NCBI RefSeq assembly: GCF_000760295.1
Contig: NZ_JNBA01000027.1
Coordinates: 124,001-188,000 of the forward strand
Direction of reading: 5' to 3'
DNA from: Prochlorococcus sp. MIT 0701
Lineage (GTDB): Bacteria > Cyanobacteriota > Cyanobacteriia > PCC-6307 > Cyanobiaceae
DNA: 64,000 bases
Part shown: positions 45,083 to 55,346 of the stretch, in pieces
Layout of the letters: every line of letters starts with the position of its first letter
Numbering within the stretch: the first letter of the stretch is position 1
Translations under genes and position numbers: made by a program
The notes under the pieces: model-generated
What the model was told of the DNA's origin: nothing
Databases searched by the model: none
The model's input: only the letters and a program-made list of their open reading frames with translations

Positions 45083-46987
45083 CTATTCCACTGTGACGCT
45101 TTTGGCTAGGTTGCGGGGCTGATCCACATCAAGGCCCCTATGGGCAGCAATGTGATAGCTCAACAGCTGTATTGGAACCACAGTTAGCAAAGGACTAATC
45201 CACTCGCTCACCTCAGGTACAGGAAGCAAAGCATCAAACAAAGCAGTATCAGGACCCTCGGGCGCAACTCCGATCAACTTGGCATCACGTGCTTTCGCCT
45301 CCTGTGCATTGCTGAGCACCTTCTCAAAAACCACCCCCGGCATTGCAATCGAAACGACCGGCACGTGTGCATCTAGCAGCGCAATCGGCCCATGCTTCAT
45401 TTCCCCAGCGGGATAGCCCTCAGCATGGATATAGCTGATCTCCTTAAGCTTGAGAGCTCCCTCAAGGGCAATCGGATAGTTGATGCCACGACCCAAAAAG
45501 ATCACATCTTGGGTATCTGCAAAGCGGTGGGCCAAAATTTCAGAACGCTGATCATGGAGCTCCACCAAGGAGCTCAACTGATTTGGAACAGCCCTTAGTT
45601 CTTCTTTTAATTTGATGAGCTCCGCAGATGAACGGCTGCCACGACGAGCCGCAAATGCCAAAGCGAGCGCATAAAAAGCCAACAACTGCCCCAAAAAGGT
45701 TTTAGTAGCTGCAACACCCACTTCAATCCCCGCGCCGATATCAAGAATGTGTGAAACCTGACGAGCTAGAGAGCTCTCTGGGCGATTCGTCACCCCTAAC
45801 TGACGAGGAGCAAAGGCAAGGCCCCCATGAGCCTCGCGACGCTGAGCATCCATCGCTAAAGCCGCGAGAGTATCGGCCGTCTCTCCCGACTGAGTCACAC
45901 CGATGGTGAGAACATGAGGGGCTAAAGGAGGCGGTGCATAGCGAAACTCACTTGCGTAAAAGACGTTCGTAGGAATCCCTGCGAACTGCTCCAACAAATG
46001 AGCACCCACAAGAGCCGCATGGCGACTTGTGCCACAAGCAAGAATCTGGATCCCCTCTAGATCGCAATAAAAGGAATCATCAAAGGGCAAAGCAACGGGA
46101 GCTTCAGCCGAAAGATCCGCCGGCAGATGCCGCTCTACCCATAACTGCGCAGTTTCAGGCTGCTCATGAATTTCCTTGAGCATGAAGTGACGAAAATGAC
46201 GCTTATCGGCCACTTGATCACCACCACTAAGCAGTGAAGGGCTGCGCTGCTGCCGTTCGCCTTGCGCGTCGTAAAGCTCAATCCCCAAGGGCGTGAGCAA
46301 GGCCACCTCACCATCCTCCATCGGAAGAATCGTGCGCGTAAAGCCCGCCAAAGCCGGGGTATCGCTTGCACAAAGAAACTCGCCTTCTCCAAGGCCGATC
46401 AACAACGGTGCCTGCTTTCTTGCAACAACTAAAGCGCCAGGTGTCTCCGCCCAAACCACAGCAAGGGCATAAGCCCCCTTCAACTGAGGCAAGACCCGCT
46501 GCACGGCATCCAACAACATCCTTCCAGTGGCAACTCCAACCTGGGCTTGCAAACCAATTAATTCACGAGCGATGAGATGAGGGATGACTTCCGTATCTGT
46601 CTCAGACGCAAACTTCACCCCTTCAGCTTCCAGGGATTCCCGTAAAAGACGGTGATTCTCGATGATGCCGTTCTGCACCACCGCCACTAAACCAGAGCTA
46701 TCACTGTGAGGATGAGCATTGCGCACCTCAGGTTTGCCATGGGTAGCCCAACGGGTGTGACCAATGCCGCAGTGTCCTGACGCACCCTTTTCTTCCACTC
46801 GGGCGGTGAGATTCACCAACTTTCCTTGAGCTCTTTGGCAGGTCAGTCGACCTGCCCCCCCATTCGCTGAAAGCGCAACGGTGGCTAGGCCAGCGGAGTC
46901 ATAACCGCGATATTCCAACTGCCTTAGCCCCTCCAAAAGCAGCGGGGCCGCCTCACGAGAGCCGATAACCGCAACGATTCCACACAT
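45083..46987 (-). CDS. glmS: Glutamine-fructose-6-phosphate aminotransferase (isomerizing)
   Basis: Makes glucosamine-6-phosphate, the entry to peptidoglycan and amino-sugar glycans. The N-terminal nucleophile begins MCGIVAVIGSREAAP, with Cys2 as catalytic residue after Met removal, and RWATHGKPEVRNAHPH follows. Two SIS domains hold ACGTSRHAALVG, GVTQSGETADTLAAL and FLGRGINYPIALEGALKLKE; the end DQPRNLAKSVTVE is the expected C-terminus. At 634 residues it is slightly longer than E. coli GlmS. The leader is odd: a strong hairpin with a T-run ends six bases before the ATG (separate entry). Confidence 0.96.
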   Translation of the reverse strand: MCGIVAVIGSREAAPLLLEGLRQLEYRGYDSAGLATVALSANGGAGRLTCQRAQGKLVNLTARVEEKGASGHCGIGHTRWATHGKPEVRNAHPHSDSSGLVAVVQNGIIENHRLLRESLEAEGVKFASETDTEVIPHLIARELIGLQAQVGVATGRMLLDAVQRVLPQLKGAYALAVVWAETPGALVVARKQAPLLIGLGEGEFLCASDTPALAGFTRTILPMEDGEVALLTPLGIELYDAQGERQQRSPSLLSGGDQVADKRHFRHFMLKEIHEQPETAQLWVERHLPADLSAEAPVALPFDDSFYCDLEGIQILACGTSRHAALVGAHLLEQFAGIPTNVFYASEFRYAPPPLAPHVLTIGVTQSGETADTLAALAMDAQRREAHGGLAFAPRQLGVTNRPESSLARQVSHILDIGAGIEVGVAATKTFLGQLLAFYALALAFAARRGSRSSAELIKLKEELRAVPNQLSSLVELHDQRSEILAHRFADTQDVIFLGRGINYPIALEGALKLKEISYIHAEGYPAGEMKHGPIALLDAHVPVVSIAMPGVVFEKVLSNAQEAKARDAKLIGVAPEGPDTALFDALLPVPEVSEWISPLLTVVPIQLLSYHIAAHRGLDVDQPRNLAKSVTVE

Positions 46988-47013
46988 AGAAAAAGCCCGG
47001 CAGCTGCCGGGCT
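46988..47013 (-). terminator. Intrinsic terminator-like hairpin after psaC, abutting the glmS start
   Basis: On the minus strand a perfect palindrome (AGCCCGGCAG paired with CTGCCGGGCT, 46994-47013) is followed directly by TTTTT and then CT and the glmS ATG at 46987. It has the form of a rho-independent terminator for psaC, which ends at 47075. Because it finishes six bases before glmS, it also occupies the place of the glmS ribosome site and could act as an attenuator for readthrough transcripts. Confidence 0.8.
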
Positions 47014-47074
47014 GAGCTTATGGGGTAGAGGCGCAAAAAAGAGCCAACGCTAAGACTGAGACGTTGAACTCAGA

Positions 47075-47320
47075 TCAGTAAGCCAGGCCCATACTGCGCG
47101 TGGTCTCGTCGCCTAAATAAACCCTAATGCTGAGGAAATCAGTTGGGCAGGCGGTTTCGCATCGCTTGCATCCCACACAATCTTCAGTGCGAGGAGATGC
47201 CGCGATCTGGCCGGATTTATGGCCATCCCAGGGAACCATCTCGAGAACATCGAGAGGGCATGCACGAACGCACTGAGTGCAACCAATGCATGTGTCGTAA
47301 ATCTTGACAGCGTGAGACAT
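47075..47320 (-). CDS. psaC: Photosystem I iron-sulfur centre subunit VII
   Basis: Carries the terminal FA and FB 4Fe-4S clusters of photosystem I, on the stromal face. The 81-residue protein is standard: [20 protein letters not shown] and [21 protein letters not shown] supply the two CxxCxxCxxxCP motifs, and the end is SMGLAY. The ATG at 47320 gives the canonical length; an upstream in-frame start at 47365 is not used. It is divergent from acpP, with 138 bases between start codons that must hold both promoters. Confidence 0.98.
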   Translation of the reverse strand: MSHAVKIYDTCIGCTQCVRACPLDVLEMVPWDGHKSGQIAASPRTEDCVGCKRCETACPTDFLSIRVYLGDETTRSMGLAY

Positions 47321-47458
47321 GAGCCTGGTCCGGAACAAAAGGCTTGATGTAACGGTAACTGGCAAGACTCCTAGTGAGACAAGTTCGATGTGCTGCCGTC
47401 ACCGTTGTTAACCCCACTACCGCCAGCTCGTAGGATGCGTCGTCCCGTCTTCACGGCT

Positions 47459-47701
47459 ATGTCCCAGGAAGCGATCCTTGAGAAAGTCCGTTCAATCGTT
47501 ACGGAGCAACTGAGTGTTGAGGCCGGCGAAGTGAAGCCAGAATCCAGTTTTCAGAACGACCTTGGTGCCGACTCCCTCGACACCGTGGAACTCGTGATGG
47601 CCCTCGAAGAGGCCTTCGACATCGAGATCCCCGACGAGGCGGCTGAGGGCATCACGACCGTCGGTGACGCCGTCAAGTACATCGAAGACAAGCAAGCCTG
47701 A
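47459..47701 (+). CDS. acpP: Acyl carrier protein
   Basis: Carries growing fatty-acyl chains on a phosphopantetheine arm. The 80-residue acidic protein has the attachment site [19 protein letters not shown] with the serine near residue 39. I chose the ATG at 47459, which gives [14 protein letters not shown] and the normal length; a longer frame to 47390 is not typical. fabF starts eight bases after its stop, so the two form an operon. Confidence 0.97.
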   Translation: MSQEAILEKVRSIVTEQLSVEAGEVKPESSFQNDLGADSLDTVELVMALEEAFDIEIPDEAAEGITTVGDAVKYIEDKQA

Positions 47702-47709
47702 GGATCGGC

Positions 47710-48957
47710 ATGATGGAGGATCTCCATCGGGTTGTGGTCACCGGTCTCGGCGCGGTCACACCGATTGGCAACACGGTCGCGGACTATTTAGAAGGGTTGA
47801 AGACAGCCAACAATGGTGTAGCGGCCATCAGCCTGTTTGACGCGTCAGCCCATGCATGTCGCTTTGCCGCAGAGGTCAAGGACTTTGACCCAACCGGTTT
47901 CCTCGAGCCCAAGGAATCAAAAAGATGGGATCGATTCTGCAAATTCGGCGTAGTGGCAGCCAAGCAGGCAATTGCTGATGCCGGGCTCAGCATCGAAGAG
48001 GAGAATGCCTCCCGCATTGGGGTGATTATTGGTTCAGGTGTCGGTGGTCTGCTCACCATGGAGACCCAAGCCCACGTTTTGAATGAGAAAGGTCCCGGTC
48101 GGGTCAGCCCATTCACAGTACCGATGATGATCCCCAACATGGCGACTGGGCTTGCCGCCATTGCATTGGGGGCCAAAGGCCCCAGCTCAGCAGTAGCCAC
48201 AGCCTGCGCAGCTGGATCCAATGCCATCGGCGATGCTTTCCGGCTGCTGCAACTCGGCAAAGCTGATGTAATGGTGTGTGGTGGTGCAGAAGCAGGCATC
48301 ACGCCACTAGGTGTGGCTGGCTTCGCCAGTGCCAAGGCCCTCTCCTTCCGCAATGATGACCCCGCCACGGCTAGCCGTCCGTTCGATGCAGAACGAGATG
48401 GATTCGTCATCGGGGAAGGATCTGGCGTCCTGGTACTTGAGTCCCTTGAGCACGCCAAAAATCGAGATGCCACGATCCATGCTGAGATTGTGGGCTATGG
48501 CATGACCTGCGATGCCCACCACATCACTTCACCAACCCCTGGCGGCGTTGGTGGTGCTGAAGCAATCCGCCTGGCCCTACAAGAAGGACAGCTGGATCCC
48601 ACCAGCGTGGATTACATCAATGCCCATGGCACCAGTACTCCCGCCAATGACAGCAACGAAACAGCAGCCATCAAAAATGCGCTCGGGGAGAGGGCTTATC
48701 AGATTCCTGTGAGCTCCACAAAATCCATGACGGGTCACCTTCTTGGTGGATCTGGCGGCATTGAAGCTGTGGCGTGTGTGCTTGCACTGCAGCACGGCAT
48801 GGTGCCTCCCACCATTAATTACATCAACCCAGATCCAGAGTGTGATCTGGACTATGTCCCCAACATGGCCAGAGATCACAGATTAGGCGTGGTGCTCTCC
48901 AATTCCTTCGGCTTCGGCGGCCACAACGTCTGCCTCGCCTTCCGCCAAATGGCCTAG
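47710..48957 (+). CDS. fabF: 3-oxoacyl-ACP synthase II (FabF)
   Basis: Condensing enzyme for fatty-acid elongation. The 415-residue protein begins [15 protein letters not shown] and carries the Cys-His-His triad in [32 protein letters not shown] and [13 protein letters not shown]; the end is [14 protein letters not shown]. The start is one of two consecutive ATGs at 47710 and 47713. It follows acpP by eight bases, and tktA follows after a short hairpin. Confidence 0.97.
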   Translation: MMEDLHRVVVTGLGAVTPIGNTVADYLEGLKTANNGVAAISLFDASAHACRFAAEVKDFDPTGFLEPKESKRWDRFCKFGVVAAKQAIADAGLSIEEENASRIGVIIGSGVGGLLTMETQAHVLNEKGPGRVSPFTVPMMIPNMATGLAAIALGAKGPSSAVATACAAGSNAIGDAFRLLQLGKADVMVCGGAEAGITPLGVAGFASAKALSFRNDDPATASRPFDAERDGFVIGEGSGVLVLESLEHAKNRDATIHAEIVGYGMTCDAHHITSPTPGGVGGAEAIRLALQEGQLDPTSVDYINAHGTSTPANDSNETAAIKNALGERAYQIPVSSTKSMTGHLLGGSGGIEAVACVLALQHGMVPPTINYINPDPECDLDYVPNMARDHRLGVVLSNSFGFGGHNVCLAFRQMA

Positions 48958-48972
48958 GCGGCTCTGCCGCCT
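48956..48972 (+). terminator. Short GC-rich hairpin at the fabF stop codon
   Basis: AGGCGGC and GCCGCCT form a perfect seven-base stem around the loop TCT, beginning inside the fabF stop codon. No T-run follows, so it could be a weak terminator or a processing or stability element between fabF and tktA rather than a full terminator. Confidence 0.4.
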
Positions 48973-49009
48973 CCATCATTCAGACTCCCTGCTATCCCAT
49001 CTCAACACC

Positions 49010-51019
49010 ATGGTCGCTGCGACTGCTTCCCTAGACACGCTCTGCATCAACAGCATTCGCATGCTGGCCGTCGATGCGGTCAACAAGGCCAACAGCGGCC
49101 ACCCTGGTCTTCCCATGGGCTGTGCCCCAATGGGCTACACCCTCTGGGACCAATTTCTGCATCACAACCCCAAGAATCCTCAGTGGTTCAACCGCGACCG
49201 CTTTGTACTTTCAGCCGGTCACGGCTGCATGTTGGTCTACGCGCTGTTGCATCTCACCGGTTATGACTCAGTGACCATCGAGGACATCAAGCAGTTCCGC
49301 CAATGGGGCTCCCGCACTCCTGGACATCCCGAAACATTTGAAACCCCCGGAGTCGAAGTCACTGCAGGCCCCCTTGGTGCTGGGATCTCTAATGCCGTTG
49401 GCCTGGCGATCGCTGAAGCTCACCTTGCGGCCAAATTCAATAAACCCGAAGCAAAGATCGTTGATCACTACACCTACGTGGTGATGGGCGATGGCTGCAA
49501 TCAAGAAGGTATTGCCTCGGAAGCCTGCTCCCTTGCCGGCCACCTCAAGCTAGGAAAACTGATCGCCCTCTACGACGACAACCACATCACGATCGACGGC
49601 CGCACGGACGTTTCCTTCACCGAAGACGTTCTCAAACGCTACGAAGCCTATGGCTGGCATGTACAACATGTCGCCAATGGCGACACCGACGTGAATGCCA
49701 TCGCCAAGGCGATCGAAACAGCAAAAGCGATCACCAACAAGCCTTCGCTTATCAAGGTGACCACCACCATTGGTTACGGCTCCCCTAACAAAAGCGATAC
49801 TGCCGGCGTGCACGGGGCCCCCCTTGGCGAAGAAGAAACCAAGCTCACTCGCCAACAACTGAGCTGGAACTATGGCCCGTTCGAAATACCTCAAGAGGCC
49901 TACGACCAGTACCGCAAGGCCATCGAACGCGGCGCTCGCCTTGAATCTGACTGGAATCAAGCACTCGCTAACTACAGAAGTCAATACCCAAATGAAGCAG
50001 CTGAATTCGAGCGGATGTTGCGCGGTGAGCTGCCTCAGGGCTGGGATAAAGATCTGCCGAGTTACACACCTGATGACAAGGGACTAGCAACCCGCAAACA
50101 CTCCCAGATCTGTTTAGGCGCACTCGGCCCGAATCTGCCTGAACTCATCGGCGGTTCTGCCGACCTCACCCACTCCAATTACACCGATATCAAAGGTGAA
50201 ACCGGCTCCTTCCAACCTGAAACACCTGAAAAGCGTTATCTGCATTTCGGCGTGCGCGAGCACGCCATGGCCGCAATCCTCAATGGCATTGCGTATCACA
50301 ACAGTGGCCTAATCCCCTACGGCGGAACCTTCCTGGTTTTTGCTGACTACATGCGTGGTTCGATGCGCCTATCGGCCCTAAGCGAACTGGGCGTGATTTA
50401 CGTTCTTACTCATGACTCAATCGGCGTAGGTGAAGATGGGCCTACCCATCAACCGGTCGAAACCATTCCCTCCCTGCGCGCCATGCCAAACATGCTGGTG
50501 TTCCGTCCCGGAGATGGTAATGAGACCAGCGGTGCTTACAAAGTAGCCATCCAGAATCGCAAGCGCCCCAGCTCTCTCTGCCTGAGCCGTCAGGGCATGG
50601 CCAACCAAGCCAATTCATCCATCGAGAATGTCGCTCTCGGCGGCTATGTTCTCGAAGATTGCGAAGGAACAGCTGATCTGATCCTGATCGGGACAGGCAC
50701 AGAGCTTGACCTTTGCGTGCAAGCCGCCAAGAAACTCAGTGCTGAAGGTCACAAACTTCGCGTGGTCTCGATGCCTTGCGTAGAGCTTTTCGAAGAACAG
50801 AGCAGCGCATACAAACAAGAGGTGCTGCCAAACGCTGTACGCAAGCGCATCGTGGTGGAAGCCGCCGAATCATTTGGCTGGTACAAGTACATCGGCCTTG
50901 ATGGCGACAGTGTGACCATGAACAGCTTTGGCGCTTCTGCACCGGGTGACACATGCTTGGAGAAGTTTGGCTTCACAGTAGAAAATGTAGTGGCGAAGGC
51001 AAAAGGGTTACTTACATGA
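49010..51019 (+). CDS. tktA: Transketolase
   Basis: Thiamine-diphosphate enzyme of the Calvin-Benson cycle and pentose phosphate pathway, 669 residues. [20 protein letters not shown] opens the protein, [20 protein letters not shown] is the ThDP/Mg site, [12 protein letters not shown] follows, and the pyrimidine domain has [20 protein letters not shown] and [18 protein letters not shown]. The order psaC-acpP-fabF-tktA is commonly conserved in cyanobacteria. Directly after it begins the AT-rich glycan island. Confidence 0.97.
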   Translation: MVAATASLDTLCINSIRMLAVDAVNKANSGHPGLPMGCAPMGYTLWDQFLHHNPKNPQWFNRDRFVLSAGHGCMLVYALLHLTGYDSVTIEDIKQFRQWGSRTPGHPETFETPGVEVTAGPLGAGISNAVGLAIAEAHLAAKFNKPEAKIVDHYTYVVMGDGCNQEGIASEACSLAGHLKLGKLIALYDDNHITIDGRTDVSFTEDVLKRYEAYGWHVQHVANGDTDVNAIAKAIETAKAITNKPSLIKVTTTIGYGSPNKSDTAGVHGAPLGEEETKLTRQQLSWNYGPFEIPQEAYDQYRKAIERGARLESDWNQALANYRSQYPNEAAEFERMLRGELPQGWDKDLPSYTPDDKGLATRKHSQICLGALGPNLPELIGGSADLTHSNYTDIKGETGSFQPETPEKRYLHFGVREHAMAAILNGIAYHNSGLIPYGGTFLVFADYMRGSMRLSALSELGVIYVLTHDSIGVGEDGPTHQPVETIPSLRAMPNMLVFRPGDGNETSGAYKVAIQNRKRPSSLCLSRQGMANQANSSIENVALGGYVLEDCEGTADLILIGTGTELDLCVQAAKKLSAEGHKLRVVSMPCVELFEEQSSAYKQEVLPNAVRKRIVVEAAESFGWYKYIGLDGDSVTMNSFGASAPGDTCLEKFGFTVENVVAKAKGLLT

Positions 51020-51059
51020 AACAATGGGCCGTGTATTTGACCCTGGTCTTTAGATAAAG

Positions 51060-51494
51060 GTGCAAACAAAAATGCCCCTTACATTTCTCCACAGAAGTGC
51101 TAATGGGGCATCAAAAACTGATTCAAGGAGAGGAAGAAAAAGAAGATTTGGGATTGCTGGAGCTGCAAATGTAATCCTGACGAATGCAGTTCTTCAAGCC
51201 TTATTGGCAAGCAATGTAGTCAATATTGCTGTTGCAACATTAACCAGCCAGGCCGTCAACACGATCTTCGGCTACACCATTTACGGAAAGCTCGTTTTCA
51301 GAGCTCACGGATTGAGACAAAAGAGACAAGTGATTCGGTACACACTTCTAATGGCAACGATGTGGATACTTAACACGGGTGGTATTGAGCTAGGAGCAAC
51401 AGCAAACATAAGCAAAAATGTCGCTGCCCTCGCAATGGTCCCCGTCCTTGCAGTACTATCATACTTGGTTCAAAAGAATTGGGTGTTTCGATAA
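51060..51494 (+). CDS. GtrA-like membrane protein
   Basis: A 144-residue protein with four hydrophobic helices (GIAGAANVILTNAVLQALLA; VATLTSQAVNTIFGYTIY; VIRYTLLMATMWILNTGG; AALAMVPVLAVLSYLV) and the terminal QKNWVFR, which is the usual end of GtrA proteins. It starts with GTG at 51060 or ATG at 51072. GtrA proteins are thought to flip polyprenyl-linked sugars. It overlaps the following glycosyltransferase by one base (TAATG), so the two form a coupled GtrA-GtrB pair. It opens the low-GC island behind tktA. Confidence 0.82.
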   Translation: MQTKMPLTFLHRSANGASKTDSRRGRKRRFGIAGAANVILTNAVLQALLASNVVNIAVATLTSQAVNTIFGYTIYGKLVFRAHGLRQKRQVIRYTLLMATMWILNTGGIELGATANISKNVAALAMVPVLAVLSYLVQKNWVFR

Positions 51495-52186
51495 TGATGC
51501 TGAGCATTATCATCCCGTGTTACAACGAGTCGAAAACAATTATTTCGCTAATAGAGGCCGTCAAAGAATCTCCTGTCAAAAATAGAGAGGTCATTATTGT
51601 TGACGACGGGTCAAAAGATGGCACAAGAGATATTTTAAGTGACCTAAACGATCCTGAAGTACGAGTCATCTTTCACGCTCAAAACCAAGGGAAAGGAGCT
51701 GCATTACGAACCGGATTCAATGAGGCCAAAGGGGATATTTGCATAGTCCAAGATGCGGACTTGGAATACGATCCCCAAGAATTTCAAGTCGTCATACAGC
51801 CTATCCTTGATGGAAAAGCGGACGTGGTTTTTGGTAGTAGATTTCAGGGTGGGCGCCCCCATCGGGTTGTGTATTTCTGGCATCGAATCGGAAACGGGCT
51901 GCTCACGCTAATGAGCAACTTCTTCACTGACCTAAACCTCTCAGATATGGAGACGTGCTACAAAGCATTTCGGCGTGAAGTTATTCAATCAATCAATATA
52001 AAAGAAAACAGATTTGGCTTTGAACCCGAAGTAACAGCGAAAATCTCAAAGATGAATATCAGAATTTATGAAGTCGGGATATCTTATTACGGGAGAACAT
52101 ATGACGAAGGCAAGAAAATTGGCTGGAAAGACGGCATAAGGGCTATATACTGCATCCTTAAATACAATCTCTGGGCGGAAGACTAA
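51494..52186 (+). CDS. GT2 glycosyltransferase, DPM1/GtrB-like catalytic domain
   Basis: A 230-residue soluble GT2 domain: LSIIIPCYNESKTIISLIEA, IIVDDGSKDGTRDIL, and GDICIVQDADLEYDPQEF with the DxD motif near residue 90, then VVFGSRFQGG and NLSDMETCYKAFRREV. This is the DPM1-type group that makes polyprenyl-phosphate sugars; unlike the 330-residue GtrB at 23560 it has no membrane helices of its own and would rely on its coupled GtrA partner. The ATG at 51494 is used; a TTG 15 bases upstream is also in frame. Confidence 0.87.
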   Translation: MMLSIIIPCYNESKTIISLIEAVKESPVKNREVIIVDDGSKDGTRDILSDLNDPEVRVIFHAQNQGKGAALRTGFNEAKGDICIVQDADLEYDPQEFQVVIQPILDGKADVVFGSRFQGGRPHRVVYFWHRIGNGLLTLMSNFFTDLNLSDMETCYKAFRREVIQSINIKENRFGFEPEVTAKISKMNIRIYEVGISYYGRTYDEGKKIGWKDGIRAIYCILKYNLWAED

Positions 52187-52192
52187 AGCGCT

Positions 52193-53137
52193 ATGAGAAT
52201 CAAACGCAACCTGATTACAGGCGGAGCTGGCTTCCTTGGGTCACATCTGACAGACCGATTAATGGAAGCCGGAGAAGAAGTCATCTGCCTAGACAACTAT
52301 TTCACAGGGAGGAAAAGCAATATTGAAAAGTGGATTGGGCATCCATCATTTGAACTTATCCGACACGATGTTACGGAACCGATTCGTTTAGAAGTTGATC
52401 GAATCTGGCATTTGGCTTGTCCGGCATCCCCAGTTCACTACCAGTTCAATCCGATTAAAACGGCAAAGACAAGCTTTCTGGGAACCTACAACATGCTGGG
52501 GCTAGCAAGGAGGGTTGGAGCCAGACTCCTATTAGCTAGCACAAGCGAAGTGTACGGAGATCCAGAAATTCACCCACAACCCGAAAGCTATAGAGGATGC
52601 GTCAATACAATCGGAATCAGAAGCTGCTACGACGAAGGGAAAAGAATTGCAGAAACTCTATGCTTTGACTACAAACGGATGCATGAAACCGAGATTCGAG
52701 TCTTGCGAATATTCAATACCTATGGCCCAAGAATGCTGCCTGATGACGGAAGAGTTGTCAGCAACTTTATCGTTCAGGCCTTAAGAGGAGAATCCCTAAC
52801 ACTGTATGGAAATGGAGAACAAACAAGATCATTTTGCTATGTCGATGATCTAATTAATGGCATGATGAAACTCATGAATTGCAACCAGACAGGGCCTATT
52901 AATGTTGGCAATCCCACCGAATTTACGATAAGACAGCTCGCAGAGCTGGTAAGGGAAAAAATTAATCCTAATTTACAATTCATAGAAAAACCTCTTCCAC
53001 AAGATGATCCGATGCAAAGGAAGCCGGTGATCGATCTTGCCAATAGCGTATTAGGATGGGAACCACAAATGGCTCTTGAGAATGGATTAGATCCAACCAT
53101 TGAATGGTTCAAATTTGAATTAGAAAAATCCCAATAA
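52193..53137 (+). CDS. UDP-glucuronate decarboxylase (UDP-xylose synthase)
   Basis: An extended short-chain dehydrogenase that turns UDP-glucuronate into UDP-xylose using bound NAD. The 314-residue protein has the Rossmann motif [11 protein letters not shown] near residue 9, [28 protein letters not shown], and the catalytic YDEGK with Tyr146 and Lys150. [21 protein letters not shown] and [13 protein letters not shown] complete the UXS-specific pattern. It starts seven bases after the GtrB-like gene. Its codons favour A/T endings (AGA for Arg), unlike a decayed, more GC-rich second copy at 58473. Confidence 0.92.
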   Translation: MRIKRNLITGGAGFLGSHLTDRLMEAGEEVICLDNYFTGRKSNIEKWIGHPSFELIRHDVTEPIRLEVDRIWHLACPASPVHYQFNPIKTAKTSFLGTYNMLGLARRVGARLLLASTSEVYGDPEIHPQPESYRGCVNTIGIRSCYDEGKRIAETLCFDYKRMHETEIRVLRIFNTYGPRMLPDDGRVVSNFIVQALRGESLTLYGNGEQTRSFCYVDDLINGMMKLMNCNQTGPINVGNPTEFTIRQLAELVREKINPNLQFIEKPLPQDDPMQRKPVIDLANSVLGWEPQMALENGLDPTIEWFKFELEKSQ

Positions 53138-53147
53138 GATTTCAGCT

Positions 53148-55118
53148 ATGAACCAAAGAATTGGTGCCACGAAATCCCTCTTACATTGGCTCATTGTGCC
53201 TTTCATAGCAACAAGCATGTTGCTATGGCCAACATATTCAAGTGGTCTTGAGACACTGCAAACAGATCCTGGAGATACATTACTAAATGCCTACTTTCTT
53301 GAGCACGCATTTCAACACCTTACAAGCTCCAATATCTTCAATCCAGGCCAATTCTGGTCTCCTTCATTTTTTTGGCCCGTCAACAATACCTTGACCTGGA
53401 GCGACCACCTTCTAGGCCAAAGCATAATATACGGAATATTTAGGCCGATCTTCAACCCAATCAATGCTTATGTTTGCTGGGTTAGCACAACTCTTATTCT
53501 CAATTATATCTCAATACGAAAATCACTAACAAAGATCAGCCCCAAGACTAAAGATATTTGGGTCAGTATCTCCACACTGGTAACAACATTCAGCCCTGCA
53601 ATCGCAATTCAGCTAGGCCATCCACAGCTACTAAGTCTCTTCATTATTGGGCCAATACTTTATGAATGCCACAGGTTAATGACAGAGAAAACAGAAAGTT
53701 TTACATTGAGCAATTGGGCATATCTCTCATGCCTTCTTTTGATCAATGGCTTTTTCAACATCTACACCTTCGTATACGCATGCTATGGCGTAATGATATG
53801 CTCTGCAATTCACATTTTCAAGAGAATAGTAAATCGTTCAATGCGATTAAGGATTGGAAACAACTTAATTCTAAATACTGGATGCTTGGTCATCGCAGGT
53901 TTAATCAATCTGTACATTTACTTGCCATATCTTCAAACATTAAAGACCTTTGGCAGCCGACCGATCGACATCATTATCAATAATTTACCCAAACCAGCTG
54001 GATGGCTACTCGGAAATGATTGGCTTCTCGTACCACCTGCATGGACCTACCAAACAGTTAATCCAAGCTGGATTTCCGGTCATGAACAAGACATATTCCC
54101 TGGCTGGGGTCTACTCATATTGCTGATGGCTGCAGTCTTAACCCAATTCAAAAAGCGAAATAATACAGGTATTCAAAATTGGTTGATCGCGATCACCTTA
54201 ATGATCCTTCTTACTCTGTCATTTGATGGAGAATCTGGTTGGATTATCATGATGAAGCTGCTACCAGGAGCTGGATCTCTCCGAGCATCAAGCCGTGTGG
54301 CGATGATGATCATTTTATTTAGTGCTCCTTGCATTGCCATCGCAGCTGAAAACTGGAAACTTAATTTAAAAAAACTTTTGAATGCAGTCTGCGAATTTGC
54401 GGCATTATCAGCAAGTTTTGTAAGCATTTGGGCTATTCCAGGAGGACAATATCAATTTCCTTATAAGGAGTGGGAAAACGAAGTAACTCTTCTAAGCAAC
54501 GAACTTAAAGATACTGATTGCGATGTTTTTTGGTATCAATGGAGGAATCAACCACCATTCAGAGCGCATGTTTTAGCAATGCATGCACAATCAAGAACAA
54601 ATATACCTACAGCGAATGGATACAGTGGTCAATTTCCAAGCGATGATTGGCCTTTTACTAATTCGTCTGGACAAAATGCATTTAGCTGGTTGTCGGAAGA
54701 ATTGGCTGGAACGAGTCATTCTTCAAAAGAAATGAGTCTGTACCCCAAAAGATGCATTATAAGCATAGACAAAAAGAATGCAGCCTCAATTCAACACTAC
54801 AAAGGACCAGAGAAGAAAACTCCTTTAACTATTTTAGAGAAGCAAAATGTCAAAATTGGAGAATACCACAACATCCTATACATATTAGTGCAAGGCAACA
54901 AGAACAATTCAAGAGCGGCGTGGGTAAGACTCATCAGAGATGGCAATTCAATCCCCTCGAGAAGGGGAAAATATCAAATAACAGATGCAAGAATAGAAGA
55001 CGGCATACTATTCATAACAGACACGAATCGGGCAGCAAATGACAAATATGTATGGGAAATAGATATTAAAACCGGAAGTTTTGAAGGCCAAGTCCATACC
55101 ATTTCCGGCAACAGATAA
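53148..55118 (+). CDS. Large polytopic membrane protein, GT-C-like
   Basis: A 656-residue protein with about ten to twelve hydrophobic helices in the first 440 residues and a soluble tail of about 200 residues. An acidic TDPGDTLLNAYFLEHA motif lies in the first extracytoplasmic loop after helix 1, where GT-C glycosyltransferases that use polyprenyl-phosphate donors keep their catalytic Asp. DNA is AT-rich. It starts ten bases after the UXS gene, in the same unit. I infer a periplasmic glycosyltransferase accepting sugars from the GtrA/GtrB pair; the exact family is not recognised. Confidence 0.65.
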   Translation: MNQRIGATKSLLHWLIVPFIATSMLLWPTYSSGLETLQTDPGDTLLNAYFLEHAFQHLTSSNIFNPGQFWSPSFFWPVNNTLTWSDHLLGQSIIYGIFRPIFNPINAYVCWVSTTLILNYISIRKSLTKISPKTKDIWVSISTLVTTFSPAIAIQLGHPQLLSLFIIGPILYECHRLMTEKTESFTLSNWAYLSCLLLINGFFNIYTFVYACYGVMICSAIHIFKRIVNRSMRLRIGNNLILNTGCLVIAGLINLYIYLPYLQTLKTFGSRPIDIIINNLPKPAGWLLGNDWLLVPPAWTYQTVNPSWISGHEQDIFPGWGLLILLMAAVLTQFKKRNNTGIQNWLIAITLMILLTLSFDGESGWIIMMKLLPGAGSLRASSRVAMMIILFSAPCIAIAAENWKLNLKKLLNAVCEFAALSASFVSIWAIPGGQYQFPYKEWENEVTLLSNELKDTDCDVFWYQWRNQPPFRAHVLAMHAQSRTNIPTANGYSGQFPSDDWPFTNSSGQNAFSWLSEELAGTSHSSKEMSLYPKRCIISIDKKNAASIQHYKGPEKKTPLTILEKQNVKIGEYHNILYILVQGNKNNSRAAWVRLIRDGNSIPSRRGKYQITDARIEDGILFITDTNRAANDKYVWEIDIKTGSFEGQVHTISGNR

Positions 55119-55346
55119 TCATTGATTCCAAAGTATATCGACAAAAGTAAATTCCATGCCTCTAAATCAGTACAACCCTAATACCATAAGATTGCAATCT
55201 CAAAGAAATGTTTTCGACAATGGCAAAGACTGAGAAATCCATATTCTAATATTAAATTTAAAACGCATAGATTATCGGAGCAGAACAAACAAAGCTGCCA
55301 CTAATACTATATAATAGAAGGCAAAATTCCGACAGGTGGCGACAGA

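Noticed and set aside
46988-47074. glmS ribozyme or riboswitch upstream of glmS
   Set aside because: Only 87 bases separate psaC and glmS, too short for a glmS ribozyme, and its conserved core is not seen; only a terminator-like hairpin is present.
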